DNA of 64,000 nt from NCBI RefSeq assembly GCF_024347475.1, contig NZ_AP025487.1, positions 1 through 64,000 of the forward strand. Direction: 5' to 3'. The first letter of the stretch is position 1. Every line of letters begins with the position of its first letter. The DNA is from Vibrio fortis (lineage in GTDB: Bacteria; Pseudomonadota; Gammaproteobacteria; Enterobacterales; Vibrionaceae). Shown piece after piece: positions 39,229 through 49,210 of the stretch. Under the pieces are notes generated by a model. That model had not been told where the DNA came from. It saw nothing but the letters and a program-made list of their open reading frames with translations, and made no database searches. The translations under genes were made by a program, and so were the position numbers.

Positions 39229-41247
39229 ATGAGACTGAACCCAAGACAAGACGAAGCCGTGAAGTACGTGTCGGGCCCCTGCTTAGTATTAGCGGGAGCT
39301 GGATCGGGTAAAACACGTGTTATCACTAATAAGATCGCCTATTTGGTTCAGGAGTGTGGCTACAAAGCTCGAAATATTGCGGCTGTGACTTTTACCAACA
39401 AAGCCGCGCGCGAAATGAAAGAGCGTGTGGGGCAAACATTAGGCAAGAATGAATCAAAAGGGCTGATTGTCTCAACGTTTCATACTATGGGTTTGAACAT
39501 CATCCGTCGTGAATACAAAGCACTTGGCTTGAAAGCTGGGTTTTCTCTGTTTGATGATCAAGACCAACTGGCTCTACTCAAAGAGCTAACGGAAAAGCAG
39601 ATCGATGGCGACAAGGATCTTCTGCGTCAGTTACTGAGCACAATCTCGAATTGGAAAAATGACATGCTCACGCCAGATCAAGCGAAAGCGCGCGCTAAGA
39701 GTGAGCAAGAGCAGCTATTTGCCTTCTGTTTCGAGATGTACCAAAAGCAGATGAAGGCGTATAACGCTCTCGATTTTGATGATCTGATTGCGATGCCCGT
39801 ATTGCTGCTGAAAACCAATCAAGAAGTGCGTGAACGTTGGCAGTCGCGTATTCGTTATTTGTTGGTCGATGAGTACCAAGATACCAACACCAGCCAATAT
39901 GAGTTAGTGCGTCTATTAGTCGGCGAGCGCGGTCGTTTGACGGTGGTAGGCGATGATGACCAATCTATTTACTCATGGCGTGGTGCGAAACCGCAAAACT
40001 TGGTGCTACTTGGCGAAGACTACCCGAATCTTCGTCTAATCAAGCTAGAGCAGAACTATCGCTCAACCAGTCGTATCCTGCGAGCAGCTAATATCCTGAT
40101 CGCCAATAACCCGCACGTTTATGAAAAGTCTCTTTTTTCAGAGATCCCAGACGGCGAAAAGCTCAAGGTACTCAATGCTAAGAATGAAGACCATGAAGCA
40201 GAGCGTATTACTGGTGAGATCATCGCGCATAAGTTTTTAAATCGTACCGACTATAAAGATTATGCGGTGCTCTACCGCGGTAACCACCAGTCGCGTTTGA
40301 TAGAAAAAGCGCTGATGCAGAACCGTATTCCTTACAAAATCTCCGGCGGCACTTCTTTCTTCGCTCGCGCAGAGATTAAAGACATCATGGCTTACCTGCG
40401 AGTGTTGGTGAACCCAGATGACGATAATGCCTTCCTACGTATTGTGAATACGCCACGCCGTGAGATTGGTCCTGTGACACTTGAGAAGTTGGGTAGTTAC
40501 GCTAATATGCGTGGCAAGAGTTTGTTTGAGGCAAGCTTTGAAATGGGCTTGGAGCAGACTCTGACTGGGCGAGGCCTAGAGAACCTGCGCCGATTCACCG
40601 ACTGGATTGTCCGTATTTCTGATAATGCTGAGCGTGGTAATACGGTCGATGCCGTGCGTTCTTTGGTTCGTGATATTAATTACGAAGATTGGTTATACGA
40701 AACCTCTGCAAGTCCGAAAGCGGCAGAGATGCGTATGAAGAACGTCTCTGATCTTTACAGCTGGATCGTGGCTGACCTCGAGGGTGACAACTACGATAAA
40801 GAAGAGAAGACATTGAGAGAGGTGGTTCAGCGATTGACTCTGCGTGATATGATGGAGCGCGGTGAAGATGATGACGATGCAGACCAAGTTCAATTGATGA
40901 CACTACACGCTTCAAAAGGTCTGGAGTTTCCGTATGTATATCTCATGGGGGCTGAAGAGGGGATTCTTCCACACCAAACCAGTGTTGATGAAGGCAATGT
41001 CGAAGAAGAGCGCCGATTGATGTATGTAGGCATCACTCGTGCTCAGAAAGAGCTAACCTTTACTAAGTGCCGTGAACGCCGACAATTTGGTGAGCTGATT
41101 AAGCCGACACAGAGCCGTTTCTTAGATGAACTGCCGCATGATGATGTGGAGTGGGAAACAGTGAAAAAGCCTCAATCTCAAGAAGAGCGTATGGAGAAAG
41201 GCCAAGCGCATATTGCGAACATCCGAGCGATGTTTAATAAGAAATAA
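39229..41247 (+). CDS. rep: ATP-dependent DNA helicase Rep
   Basis: Rep is a 3'-5' superfamily 1 helicase that removes proteins ahead of replication forks. The 672 residues match E. coli Rep. Walker [11 protein letters not shown] is at about 21-30. The Walker B DEYQDTN, the QxxR motif [14 protein letters not shown] and the motif VI-type [14 protein letters not shown] are present. It is divergent from vexR. Confidence 0.97.
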   Translation: MRLNPRQDEAVKYVSGPCLVLAGAGSGKTRVITNKIAYLVQECGYKARNIAAVTFTNKAAREMKERVGQTLGKNESKGLIVSTFHTMGLNIIRREYKALGLKAGFSLFDDQDQLALLKELTEKQIDGDKDLLRQLLSTISNWKNDMLTPDQAKARAKSEQEQLFAFCFEMYQKQMKAYNALDFDDLIAMPVLLLKTNQEVRERWQSRIRYLLVDEYQDTNTSQYELVRLLVGERGRLTVVGDDDQSIYSWRGAKPQNLVLLGEDYPNLRLIKLEQNYRSTSRILRAANILIANNPHVYEKSLFSEIPDGEKLKVLNAKNEDHEAERITGEIIAHKFLNRTDYKDYAVLYRGNHQSRLIEKALMQNRIPYKISGGTSFFARAEIKDIMAYLRVLVNPDDDNAFLRIVNTPRREIGPVTLEKLGSYANMRGKSLFEASFEMGLEQTLTGRGLENLRRFTDWIVRISDNAERGNTVDAVRSLVRDINYEDWLYETSASPKAAEMRMKNVSDLYSWIVADLEGDNYDKEEKTLREVVQRLTLRDMMERGEDDDDADQVQLMTLHASKGLEFPYVYLMGAEEGILPHQTSVDEGNVEEERRLMYVGITRAQKELTFTKCRERRQFGELIKPTQSRFLDELPHDDVEWETVKKPQSQEERMEKGQAHIANIRAMFNKK

Positions 41248-41259
41248 GCCAGAAAAACA

Positions 41260-41287
41260 AAAAGGAGACCATTTGGTCTCCTTTTTT
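41260..41287. terminator. Bidirectional terminator between rep and the cytochrome gene
   Basis: AAAAGGAGACC (41260-41270) pairs with GGTCTCCTTTT (41275-41285), with A and T runs on the two sides. Confidence 0.9.
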
Positions 41288-41302
41288 AGAATTTCGGTTT
41301 AC

Positions 41303-41716
41303 TTACAGACCTGCGATCATGTGCTCGATAGCGTCTTTGATCTCATCATCTGAACAGTCCATACATGAACCTTTTGCTGGCATCGCATTGAAGCCGTTGA
41401 TTGCGTGGTCAGCAAGAATGTCTCGACCTTGAGCAATACGAGGAGCCCAATCTGCAGCATCACCCGTTTTAGGTGCGCCACTTACGCCTGAAGCGTGACA
41501 AGCAATACAAAAAGTACCATAAACAGTTGCGCCATCACGAGGACCAGTTGGTTCTGCAGCAACGGGTTCGCTGCCAACTAGGTAAACTTGACCAACGGGC
41601 TTGATGCGCTCAGCAATAGCGTCTTGCTCTGCTTGGCTCAGTTCTGATGCGACCGCTGTCGTTGAAAAAGTCACTGCTGCGATGACAAGGCTTAAAATTC
41701 GACGAGACATATCCAT
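41303..41716 (-). CDS. Cytochrome c5 family protein
   Basis: This is a small periplasmic c-type cytochrome that should carry electrons in respiration. I start it at MDMSRRILSLVIAAVTFS (41716, 137 residues), with GTGAG before the ATG. The signal peptide ends at TTAVAS. The heme motif is CIACH, the axial Met is probably in NAMPAKG, and the pair CMDC is typical of cytochrome c5. It is a single gene. The region upstream to the tRNA cluster holds no other gene. Confidence 0.9.
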   Translation of the reverse strand: MDMSRRILSLVIAAVTFSTTAVASELSQAEQDAIAERIKPVGQVYLVGSEPVAAEPTGPRDGATVYGTFCIACHASGVSGAPKTGDAADWAPRIAQGRDILADHAINGFNAMPAKGSCMDCSDDEIKDAIEHMIAGL

Positions 41717-41961
41717 TAAACTCACTTTACATTCCCAAGGTAAGTACGTGCCTACCAATTATAGTGTTAGAGGGGTGTGTTGATTTTAGTTGCAAAAAGC
41801 GACTGTTAAATCAATGTAAATAATGGGTGATTATATCCCGATAAGTTGTTGCAATAAACAACAACTTATAGGCAATAGGGGGTTCTAGTACTCAAATAAG
41901 GGGTTTATCACATATTAACTGTCGAAAAAGAGAGCAAACGAGAAAAAAAATAAAAAAAGTA

Positions 41962-41991
41962 CTAGACGACCTAGGGTGATATACGTATTAT
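41962..41991 (+). promoter_or_regulatory. Candidate promoter of the tRNA cluster
   Basis: TATTAT (41986-41991) resembles a -10 element and is followed by a GC-rich stretch typical of stable-RNA promoters. A weak -35, CTAGAC, lies 18 bases upstream. A-rich tracts precede it. Confidence 0.45.
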
Positions 41992-42012
41992 TCCACTCCG
42001 CCGACAGGGCAT

Positions 42013-42089
<77 letters not shown>

Positions 42090-42136
42090 TCCGGACACTT
42101 GTTTCGACAAGTGAGTATTGGCAAGAAAGAAACAAT

Positions 42137-42213
42137 GGTGGCTATAGCTCAGTTGGTAGAGCCCTGGATTGTGATTCCGGTGGTCGCGAGTTCGAATCTC
42201 GTTAGCCACCCCA
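42137..42213 (+). tRNA. tRNA-His (GTG), first copy
   Basis: The acceptor includes the extra 5' G of tRNA-His (GGTGGCTA), the anticodon is GTG, and CCA is encoded. It is identical to the copy at 42399. Confidence 0.97.
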
Positions 42214-42279
42214 TTTTTCTTTTAAGAATATCGGTAGCTTCGGCTTCCAGTTCTGATAAAATCAGGACAAAACATAAGT

Positions 42280-42356
<77 letters not shown>

Positions 42357-42398
42357 CTATTTCAATAATCGCTTAGGCGGTTATACAAAAAAATTAGT

Positions 42399-42475
42399 GG
42401 TGGCTATAGCTCAGTTGGTAGAGCCCTGGATTGTGATTCCGGTGGTCGCGAGTTCGAATCTCGTTAGCCACCCCA
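42399..42475 (+). tRNA. tRNA-His (GTG), second copy
   Basis: Same sequence as the first tRNA-His. The spacer before it differs, so this is a repeated gene unit rather than one simple tandem block. Confidence 0.97.
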
Positions 42476-42485
42476 TTAATTTTGT

Positions 42486-42562
<77 letters not shown>

Positions 42563-42569
42563 CTATAAG

Positions 42570-42601
42570 AAAGCCTCGTCAGAAATGACGGGGCTTTTTT
42601 G
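42570..42601 (+). terminator. Terminator of the tRNA cluster
   Basis: AAAGCC-CGTCA pairs with TGACG-GGCTTT around a short loop with a T run after it. Confidence 0.85.
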
Positions 42602-43558
42602 CATCTGAAATCTTGATGGTTTTAGATCTGGGGGCTGGTGCGCCAGTCCGATGAAAATCCAGTCGCATCGCCTCCCTTTTCTCCGACCACCTTGAGAATC
42701 CTCAACTCAGTCACTCACATTAATCTCTGTTCATCGATCTCAGGGTGAAAATTAACGAACTGTCAGTGACCACTCTTAAATGCACATAAAGGCATATGAT
42801 GAACCTCTAGTTGATAGGCTTTGCCCTAAATCAGTGCTACGGCGATTAATGTATTGAAGTGGTTGATGAAAGTTTGCACTAATATTAAGCGTGCTTGCCT
42901 TTTTAGGGCGTTTATCTCATTAAGAGAATGTTCTTTTTCTTAGGTTGGTGGGTGATTTGTCATCAAACCTTACTGAGGGAATATTTTGCGAATAGAGCCG
43001 CTTTAGGTCACCTTATTGAGGTAAACACAAGGTGAGCTCTTCCGGTTATTTTACCTTTCAAAACACGAATACCCACGAAATATTACTGCCTTTTCTACAA
43101 GGTTCTTACTATCAATTCTGTAAATAATTTTTAGTTTAAACTTCTGTTTTTGTGATGTTATTCGGATTAAATGATGGCTATTTTGATCTAAAGTAGATTA
43201 TGTTTCTATATTGTTAAGTGTTGTGTGGAATAATTATTTAAATAAAGTGACTAAAGACAAAATATGCTTTGGCGGTCTGTAAATCTTATACATGCATATG
43301 AATAAAGGCATTTGTTTAGCTTTTTTGACAGGGAATAAATACTGATTTCTTCTTACTATATGCTTGTTTGGTGAATAATTATATGGTGTTTTTACTTGCT
43401 TGACGTTTAATGTCGACTTTTTATCCTATTTTTGTTGCTTTTCTGTGAATTATTTGCCAAATTGTGAACCGTATAAAATATCAGAACATTATTCTGGTAA
43501 GAATGGATTCAATTTTGCAGACAGGGCAGAAAGCTGCCAAAGCAGTAGAGGTCTGGTA
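42602..43558. other. Long non-coding stretch before the peptide transporter
   Basis: About 950 bases with no supported gene on either strand. The second half is strongly A/T-rich. One TCACCTT/AAGGTGA inverted repeat lies at about 43012-43036. A sigma-70-like promoter lies near 43400. Nothing else could be named. Confidence 0.6.
43400..43427 (+). promoter_or_regulatory. Candidate promoter of the peptide transporter operon
   Basis: TTGACG (43400-43405) and TATCCT (43422-43427) are 16 bases apart, about 130 bases before the ATPase start. Confidence 0.5.
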
Positions 43559-45286
43559 ATGTCACTTTTAGAAGTAAAAAATCTTCGTATCGAATACCCA
43601 TCTCGTCATGGTGTGCACGCTGCGGTGAAATCACTCTCGTTCAATATTGAGCGCGGAGAGATCGTGGGTGTAGTAGGGGAATCTGGTGCTGGTAAGTCAA
43701 CGGTTGGTAACGCAGTTATTGATCTATTGAGCCCTCCAGGTCGCATCGCGAGTGGTGAAGTTTTCTTAGATGGTGAGAAAGTATCAGGCTTATCACCTGA
43801 AGATATGCGTAAAGTACGCGGTTCAAAGATCGGGTTCATCTTCCAAGACCCGATGACATCTCTTAACCCTCTTTTCACCGTTGAGCAGCAACTGAAAGAG
43901 ACGATTCACGCTAACATGAAGGTTTCTGATGAAGAGGCTTATCAACGCGCTCTGGATCTAATGAATCAGGTTGGTATTCCTCAACCTGAAAACCGTCTTA
44001 AGCAGTACCCTCACCAATTCTCCGGCGGTATGCGTCAGCGTGTGGTTATCGCAATTGCACTGGCGGGTGAGCCAGATCTTATTATTGCTGATGAACCAAC
44101 CACAGCACTTGATGTATCGATCCAAGACCAAATCCTAGGTCTGATTCGTGAATTGTGTATCAAGAAGAATGTAGGTTGTATGTTGGTAACGCACGATATG
44201 GGTGTGGTTTCCAACGTAACCGATCGCGTCGCGGTAATGTACCGCGGTGACTTAGTTGAGTTTGGCCCAACGGCGCAAGTCCTTGGTACTCCTGAGCACC
44301 CATACACACACAGCTTGATCTCTGCGGTTCCGCGTTCAGATCGTAAACTCGATCGCTTCCCTCTAGTGAGCTACATCGAAGAAGCGCACGAGATGGAGCC
44401 TCTGGACGTTAAGAACCACTGGCTAGGTCAAAGCCAAGATCATCGCGAATACACTGGCCCACTACTGAATGTTGAAAACGTAAACCTACGTTTTACTACT
44501 AAAGATTCATTTTTTGAAAGCCGCCGCGAGTATGTTCAAGCATCAAACAACGTGAGCTTTGAGGTACATGAAGGCGAGACGTTTGGTTTAGTAGGTGAGT
44601 CTGGCTCAGGTAAATCAACAATCGCACGTGTGATTGCCGGTCTGTATGCTCCTAACTCGGGTAAGGTAACATTTGAAGGCGTAGACCTTACGGGACTTAA
44701 ATCTGAGAAAGAGCGTCGCCCAATGCGTCGTCAGATGCAGATGGTGTTCCAAAACCCTTACACATCAATGAACCCTCGAATGAAGATATTCGACATCATT
44801 GCAGAGCCTATCCGTTTCCATAAACTAACTCGTAACGAGAATGAAACGCGTCAGATCGTACACGATCTCTTAGATCACGTAGGTCTGGGTAAGATGGCTG
44901 GTGTTAAGTATCCACATGAATTTTCTGGTGGTCAGCGTCAGCGTATTTCTATCGCTCGTGCTCTGGCAACTCGTCCTCGTCTTCTGATTTGTGATGAACC
45001 AACGTCGGCACTGGATGTGTCGGTTCAAGCGCAAATTCTTAACCTACTAAAAGACCTACAGGATGAGCTAAACCTAACCATGCTGTTCATCAGTCACGAT
45101 TTACCGGTTATTCGTCAAATGTGTGACCGCGTGGGTGTGATGCAGATGGGTACACTGCTTGAGGTCGCGCCGACCGAGCAGTTGTTCCAATCACCTCAGC
45201 ATGAGTACAGCAAACAATTGATTTCTTTAATGCCTGAATTTACGGGCTTACGAGAAGAAAAAGCAGTGGCTAACGCCGCGGTATAA
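43559..45286 (+). CDS. Peptide ABC transporter, fused double ATPase (DppD-DppF type)
   Basis: This cytoplasmic protein drives an oligopeptide/dipeptide/nickel-type importer. It has 575 residues from MSLLEVKNLRIEY, with GAGG 8 bases before the ATG; an open frame continues upstream but has no family similarity. Two complete ATPase halves are present. The first has Walker A GESGAGKS (40-47) and signature SGGMRQR. The second has Walker A GESGSGKS (about 346-353) and signature SGGQRQR. In many operons the two are separate genes, dppD and dppF; GsiA and YejF are known fused examples. It is first in ATPase-binding protein-permease-permease. Confidence 0.93.
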   Translation: MSLLEVKNLRIEYPSRHGVHAAVKSLSFNIERGEIVGVVGESGAGKSTVGNAVIDLLSPPGRIASGEVFLDGEKVSGLSPEDMRKVRGSKIGFIFQDPMTSLNPLFTVEQQLKETIHANMKVSDEEAYQRALDLMNQVGIPQPENRLKQYPHQFSGGMRQRVVIAIALAGEPDLIIADEPTTALDVSIQDQILGLIRELCIKKNVGCMLVTHDMGVVSNVTDRVAVMYRGDLVEFGPTAQVLGTPEHPYTHSLISAVPRSDRKLDRFPLVSYIEEAHEMEPLDVKNHWLGQSQDHREYTGPLLNVENVNLRFTTKDSFFESRREYVQASNNVSFEVHEGETFGLVGESGSGKSTIARVIAGLYAPNSGKVTFEGVDLTGLKSEKERRPMRRQMQMVFQNPYTSMNPRMKIFDIIAEPIRFHKLTRNENETRQIVHDLLDHVGLGKMAGVKYPHEFSGGQRQRISIARALATRPRLLICDEPTSALDVSVQAQILNLLKDLQDELNLTMLFISHDLPVIRQMCDRVGVMQMGTLLEVAPTEQLFQSPQHEYSKQLISLMPEFTGLREEKAVANAAV

Positions 45287-45380
45287 ATGTAAGCGGGTGA
45301 GGTTGAGCCTGCTTTAAAAATAAAACAGACGCAAATACAACAACTAGGGATCTGGATTCCCGCATGAAGGAGTTATGCAA

Positions 45381-46934
45381 ATGAAAACCATGAAAAGCAA
45401 ATTAGCAGTCGCTTTGATGGCAGCTGGCCTAAGCTTTAGTGCAGCAGCAGCAGATATTACCGTTGGCTACGCAGCTGACCCAGTATCACTTGACCCGCAC
45501 GAGCAGCTGTCTGGTGGCACACTGCAAATGTCTCACATGGTGTTTGACCCTCTAGTACGTTTCACTCAAGAGATGGATTTTGAAGGCCGCCTAGCATCTA
45601 GCTGGGAGCGTGTTGATGAAACGACTTTCCGCTTTAACCTACGTAAGGGTGTGAAATTCCACTCTGGTAACGAACTAACAGCTGACGATGTTGTGTGGAC
45701 TTTCGAACGTCTACAAGCATCTCCAGACTTTAAGTCTATCTTCACACCATACGAGAAGATGGTAAAAGTAGATGACTACACAGTTGAGCTAGTATCTAAA
45801 GCGGCTTACCCACTAGTACTACAAACAGCGACTTACATCTTCCCAATGGACAGCAAGTTCTACTCTGGTAAGACTGCAGATGGCAAAGATAAGTCTGAGC
45901 TAGTGAAGCACGGTAACTCGTTCGCTTCGACTAACGTTTCTGGTACAGGTCCATTCATCGTTACTGAGCGTGAGCAGGGCGTAAAAGTTCAGTTCAAACG
46001 TTTCAACGATTACTGGGACACAGAGACAAAAGGTAACGTTGATAACCTAACGCTAGTACCAATCAAAGAAGACGCAACGCGTGTAGCAGCACTTCTTTCT
46101 GGTGACGTAGATATGATTCACCCAGTAGCACCAAACGATCACAAGCGTGTTAAGAACGCGAAAGGCATCGACCTTGTGACGCTACCTGGTACTCGTATCA
46201 TCACGTTCCAAATGAACCAAAACAGCAACGAAGCTCTTAAAGACGTTCGCGTTCGTCAGGCGATTGTTCACGCAATCAACAACGAAGGTATCGTTAAGAA
46301 GATCATGAAAGGCTTCGCAACCGCTGCTGGTCAGCAAAGCCCAACAGGCTACGCAGGTCACAATGAGGAGCTAGTGCCACGTTACGATCTTAAGAAAGCA
46401 AAAGAGCTGATGAAAGAAGCGGGCTACGCAGATGGCTTCACGCTAACAATGATGGCACCAAACAACCGTTACGTGAACGATGCGAAAGTTGCTCAAGCAT
46501 CTGCAGCTATGCTGTCTAAGATTGGCATCAAGGTTGACCTGAAGACAATGCCTAAAGCGCAATACTGGCCAGAGTTTGACCTATGTTCAGCTGACATGAT
46601 GATGATCGGCTGGCACTCAGATACAGAAGATTCAGCGAACTTCAACGAGTTCCTAACAATGACTCGTAACGAAGAAACTGGTCGTGGTCAGTACAACTGT
46701 TCTGGTTACTCTAACCCAGAGATGGATGCGATCGTAGAAGCGTCAAACACGGAAACAGATCCTGCTAAACGTTCTGTGATGCTGAAAGGCGTTGAAGCAA
46801 CACTATACAACGACGCTGCATTCGTACCGCTACACTGGCAAAGTGAAGCGTGGGGCGCGAAGTCTAACGTTGGTGCTGCTGACGTAGTTAACCCAATGGT
46901 TATGCCTTACTTCGGCGACCTAGTTGTAAAGTAA
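45381..46934 (+). CDS. Peptide ABC transporter periplasmic binding protein (SBP family 5)
   Basis: This captures peptides or a related solute in the periplasm and hands it to the permease pair. I start it at MKTMKSKLAVALMAAG (45381), with GGAG 8 bases upstream; the ATG at 45375 is too close to that site. The signal peptide ends at SAAAA-DITVGYAADP. The family segment FRFNLRKGVKFHSGNELTADDVVWTFERL is clear. It lies 94 bases after the ATPase. A hairpin terminator follows it, so it may be made in excess over the permeases. The substrate is not determined. Confidence 0.92.
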   Translation: MKTMKSKLAVALMAAGLSFSAAAADITVGYAADPVSLDPHEQLSGGTLQMSHMVFDPLVRFTQEMDFEGRLASSWERVDETTFRFNLRKGVKFHSGNELTADDVVWTFERLQASPDFKSIFTPYEKMVKVDDYTVELVSKAAYPLVLQTATYIFPMDSKFYSGKTADGKDKSELVKHGNSFASTNVSGTGPFIVTEREQGVKVQFKRFNDYWDTETKGNVDNLTLVPIKEDATRVAALLSGDVDMIHPVAPNDHKRVKNAKGIDLVTLPGTRIITFQMNQNSNEALKDVRVRQAIVHAINNEGIVKKIMKGFATAAGQQSPTGYAGHNEELVPRYDLKKAKELMKEAGYADGFTLTMMAPNNRYVNDAKVAQASAAMLSKIGIKVDLKTMPKAQYWPEFDLCSADMMMIGWHSDTEDSANFNEFLTMTRNEETGRGQYNCSGYSNPEMDAIVEASNTETDPAKRSVMLKGVEATLYNDAAFVPLHWQSEAWGAKSNVGAADVVNPMVMPYFGDLVVK

Positions 46935-46951
46935 TCTAGCATGCTAGATGT

Positions 46952-46985
46952 GAGAGCCTGTTGGTTCAGGCTCTCGCTTTTTTAA
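46952..46985 (+). terminator. Hairpin terminator inside the peptide transporter operon
   Basis: GAGAGCCTG (46952-46960) pairs with CAGGCTCTC (46967-46975), followed by T residues. It lies between the binding protein and the first permease, so read-through must be partial or the permeases have their own promoter. Confidence 0.8.
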
Positions 46986-47110
46986 GTTGTTCTATTAAGT
47001 TTCGGTATTTAGTCTTCCTTCAGTCTGGCTAGATACCTTTTTTAAGACTGAATATTTGTTGTCTAGTTACGGATTTAACTAGATAGTCATGGATAGATAA
47101 GGGGCAAGGA

Positions 47111-48088
47111 ATGTTTACGTTTCTGGTCAAGCGCCTGTTTCAGGCACTGATAGTGATGTTTGTGATCAGTTTGGTGGCGTTTGCCATTCAGGATAACCTG
47201 GGCGACCCGTTACGTGAGTTGGTAGGTCAGTCTGTTTCAGAAGCGGAGCGTCAAGCGCTGCGTGATGAACTGGGCCTCAACGATCCCTTCATTACAAAAT
47301 ACACTCGCTTTGTAGGCGCGGCTCTACAGGGTGACCTTGGTACTTCGTACTTCTTTAAGCGTCCTGCAGTTGACGTTATCTTAGACAAGCTGGTGGCCAC
47401 ACTTGAGTTAGTGTTTGGTGCATCGCTTATCATTGTTTGTTTGTCGATCCCACTTGGGGTTTACTCGGCGATTCACCCAAAAAGTTTCTTTACCAAGCTG
47501 GTCATGGCGGGCAGTAGTATCGGTATCTCGATCCCGGTGTTCCTAACGGCCATTATGCTGATGTATGTCTTCTCTATTGAGCTTGGCTGGCTGCCTTCTT
47601 ATGGACGTGGTGAAACCGCTAACTGGCTTGGCTGGGAGTCGGGCTTCTTTACGCTAGATGGCCTTGCACACCTAGTTCTACCAAGTATTGCACTGGCTTC
47701 TATCATGCTACCGCTCTTCATCCGTCTAGTTCGTTCTGAGATGCTAGAAGTTCTAAGCTCTGAGTACATCAAGTTTGGTAAGGCGAAAGGTCTAGCACTG
47801 AACAAGATCTACTACCAACACGCACTGAAAAACACCATGCTACCAGTACTAACCGTGGGTGGTGTGCAAATCGGTACAATGGTGGCTTACACCATCCTGA
47901 CTGAAACAGTATTCCAGTGGCCGGGTACCGGCTTCCTATTCCTTGAAGCGATTAACCGAGTGGATACACCACTGATTACCGCATACGTTATCTTCGTTGG
48001 TCTTATCTTCGTAGTAACCAACACCATTGTTGACCTGCTATACGGCATCATTAACCCAACAGTGAACATTACAGGGAAAGGAGCATAA
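47111..48088 (+). CDS. Peptide ABC transporter permease, DppB type
   Basis: This is one of the two inner-membrane subunits. The 325 residues have about six TM segments. The ATPase-contact (EAA) loop is EYIKFGKAKGLALNKIYYQHALKN. It starts with MFTFLVKRLFQALIVM, as DppB-type permeases do. Confidence 0.93.
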   Translation: MFTFLVKRLFQALIVMFVISLVAFAIQDNLGDPLRELVGQSVSEAERQALRDELGLNDPFITKYTRFVGAALQGDLGTSYFFKRPAVDVILDKLVATLELVFGASLIIVCLSIPLGVYSAIHPKSFFTKLVMAGSSIGISIPVFLTAIMLMYVFSIELGWLPSYGRGETANWLGWESGFFTLDGLAHLVLPSIALASIMLPLFIRLVRSEMLEVLSSEYIKFGKAKGLALNKIYYQHALKNTMLPVLTVGGVQIGTMVAYTILTETVFQWPGTGFLFLEAINRVDTPLITAYVIFVGLIFVVTNTIVDLLYGIINPTVNITGKGA

Positions 48089-48090
48089 TC

Positions 48091-49029
48091 ATGGAACAAT
48101 CAACAACAGCTCCATCTCGTTGGGAGCGCTTTAAGCAGTCAGACATTCTGTACTACTTCTTACGTGACAAAGTGGCGATGTTCAGCTTCGCTGTCTTTAC
48201 CGCATTCTTGGTGATGGCTTTGGCTGCACCGATTCTCGCGCCGATGGACCCATATGATGTGACGTCGATTGACATCATGGACTCAGAGCTACCGCCATCA
48301 TGGATGGAAGATGGCGATGAGCGTTTCCTATTGGGTACGGACGAACAAGGTCGTGATATTCTATCGACCATGCTTTACGGCTCTCGTTTGTCACTAACGA
48401 TTGGTTTCTTAGCGGTAGGCCTTCAGCTAACACTGGGTATCATCATCGGTCTGTCAGCGGGTTACTTCGGTGGTCGTATCGATAGCTTCCTGATGCGTTT
48501 TGCCGATGTTCAGCTCTCTTTCTCAACCATGATGGTTGCGATCATTGTTTCGGCTATCTTTAAGGCGAGCTTTGGTAGTGACTTCTATGCGCAGTATGCC
48601 GTAGTCATGCTGGTGGTGATCATTGGTATTGCGGAATGGCCACAATATGCGCGTACCATTCGTGCATCGGTATTAGCAGAGAAGAAGAAAGAGTATGTAG
48701 AAGCGGCGCGTGTGATGGGCTTTAAAGCTCCACGAATCATGTTCCGCCACATTTTGCCGAACTGTTTATCTCCAATCTTGGTTATTTCTACGGTACAGGT
48801 GGCAAATGCCATCATGTCAGAAGCGGCACTTTCTTTCCTAGGTCTTGGCCTTCCAGTTGACCAACCATCGCTTGGTGCCTTAATCAGCATTGGCTTTAAC
48901 TACATTTTCTCTGGTGCATGGTGGATTACTGCCTTCCCAGGTGTGGTATTGGTAACGTTAGTGCTAGTGATTAACCTGCTTGGTGACTGGTTACGCGACG
49001 TATTTAACCCGAAAATCTACAAAGGTTGA
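48091..49029 (+). CDS. Peptide ABC transporter permease, DppC type
   Basis: The second permease starts 2 bases after the first, so they are coupled. The 312 residues have a hydrophilic N-terminus, about six TM segments and the EAA loop EYVEAARVMGFKAPRIMFRH. LGTDEQGRDILSTMLYGSRLS is the DppC/OppC family hallmark. Confidence 0.93.
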   Translation: MEQSTTAPSRWERFKQSDILYYFLRDKVAMFSFAVFTAFLVMALAAPILAPMDPYDVTSIDIMDSELPPSWMEDGDERFLLGTDEQGRDILSTMLYGSRLSLTIGFLAVGLQLTLGIIIGLSAGYFGGRIDSFLMRFADVQLSFSTMMVAIIVSAIFKASFGSDFYAQYAVVMLVVIIGIAEWPQYARTIRASVLAEKKKEYVEAARVMGFKAPRIMFRHILPNCLSPILVISTVQVANAIMSEAALSFLGLGLPVDQPSLGALISIGFNYIFSGAWWITAFPGVVLVTLVLVINLLGDWLRDVFNPKIYKG

Positions 49030-49069
49030 TCCCGAGCGATTGATTTTTAATAAAAAAGCTCACTAAACT

Positions 49070-49101
49070 AAGAGTCGTAAGCAATTACGGCTCTTTTTTT
49101 G
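49070..49101 (+). terminator. Terminator of the peptide transporter operon
   Basis: AAGAGTCGTAA pairs with TTACGGCTCTT around a GCAA loop, followed by T residues. Confidence 0.88.
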
Positions 49102-49210
49102 CTTATAGTTTAGGAACTATGAGTTATTGATGTAGTCAATAATGTCTAAAATGGAATTCATTTTTTATCGACACTGTGTCGGTAATAATTTTACCCTTGA
49201 GGGTTGAGTG

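Noticed and set aside
43400..43558. N-terminal extension of the fused ABC ATPase
   Set aside because: The extra 53 residues have no family similarity, and MSLLEVKNL at 43559 has a ribosome site and is the usual start.
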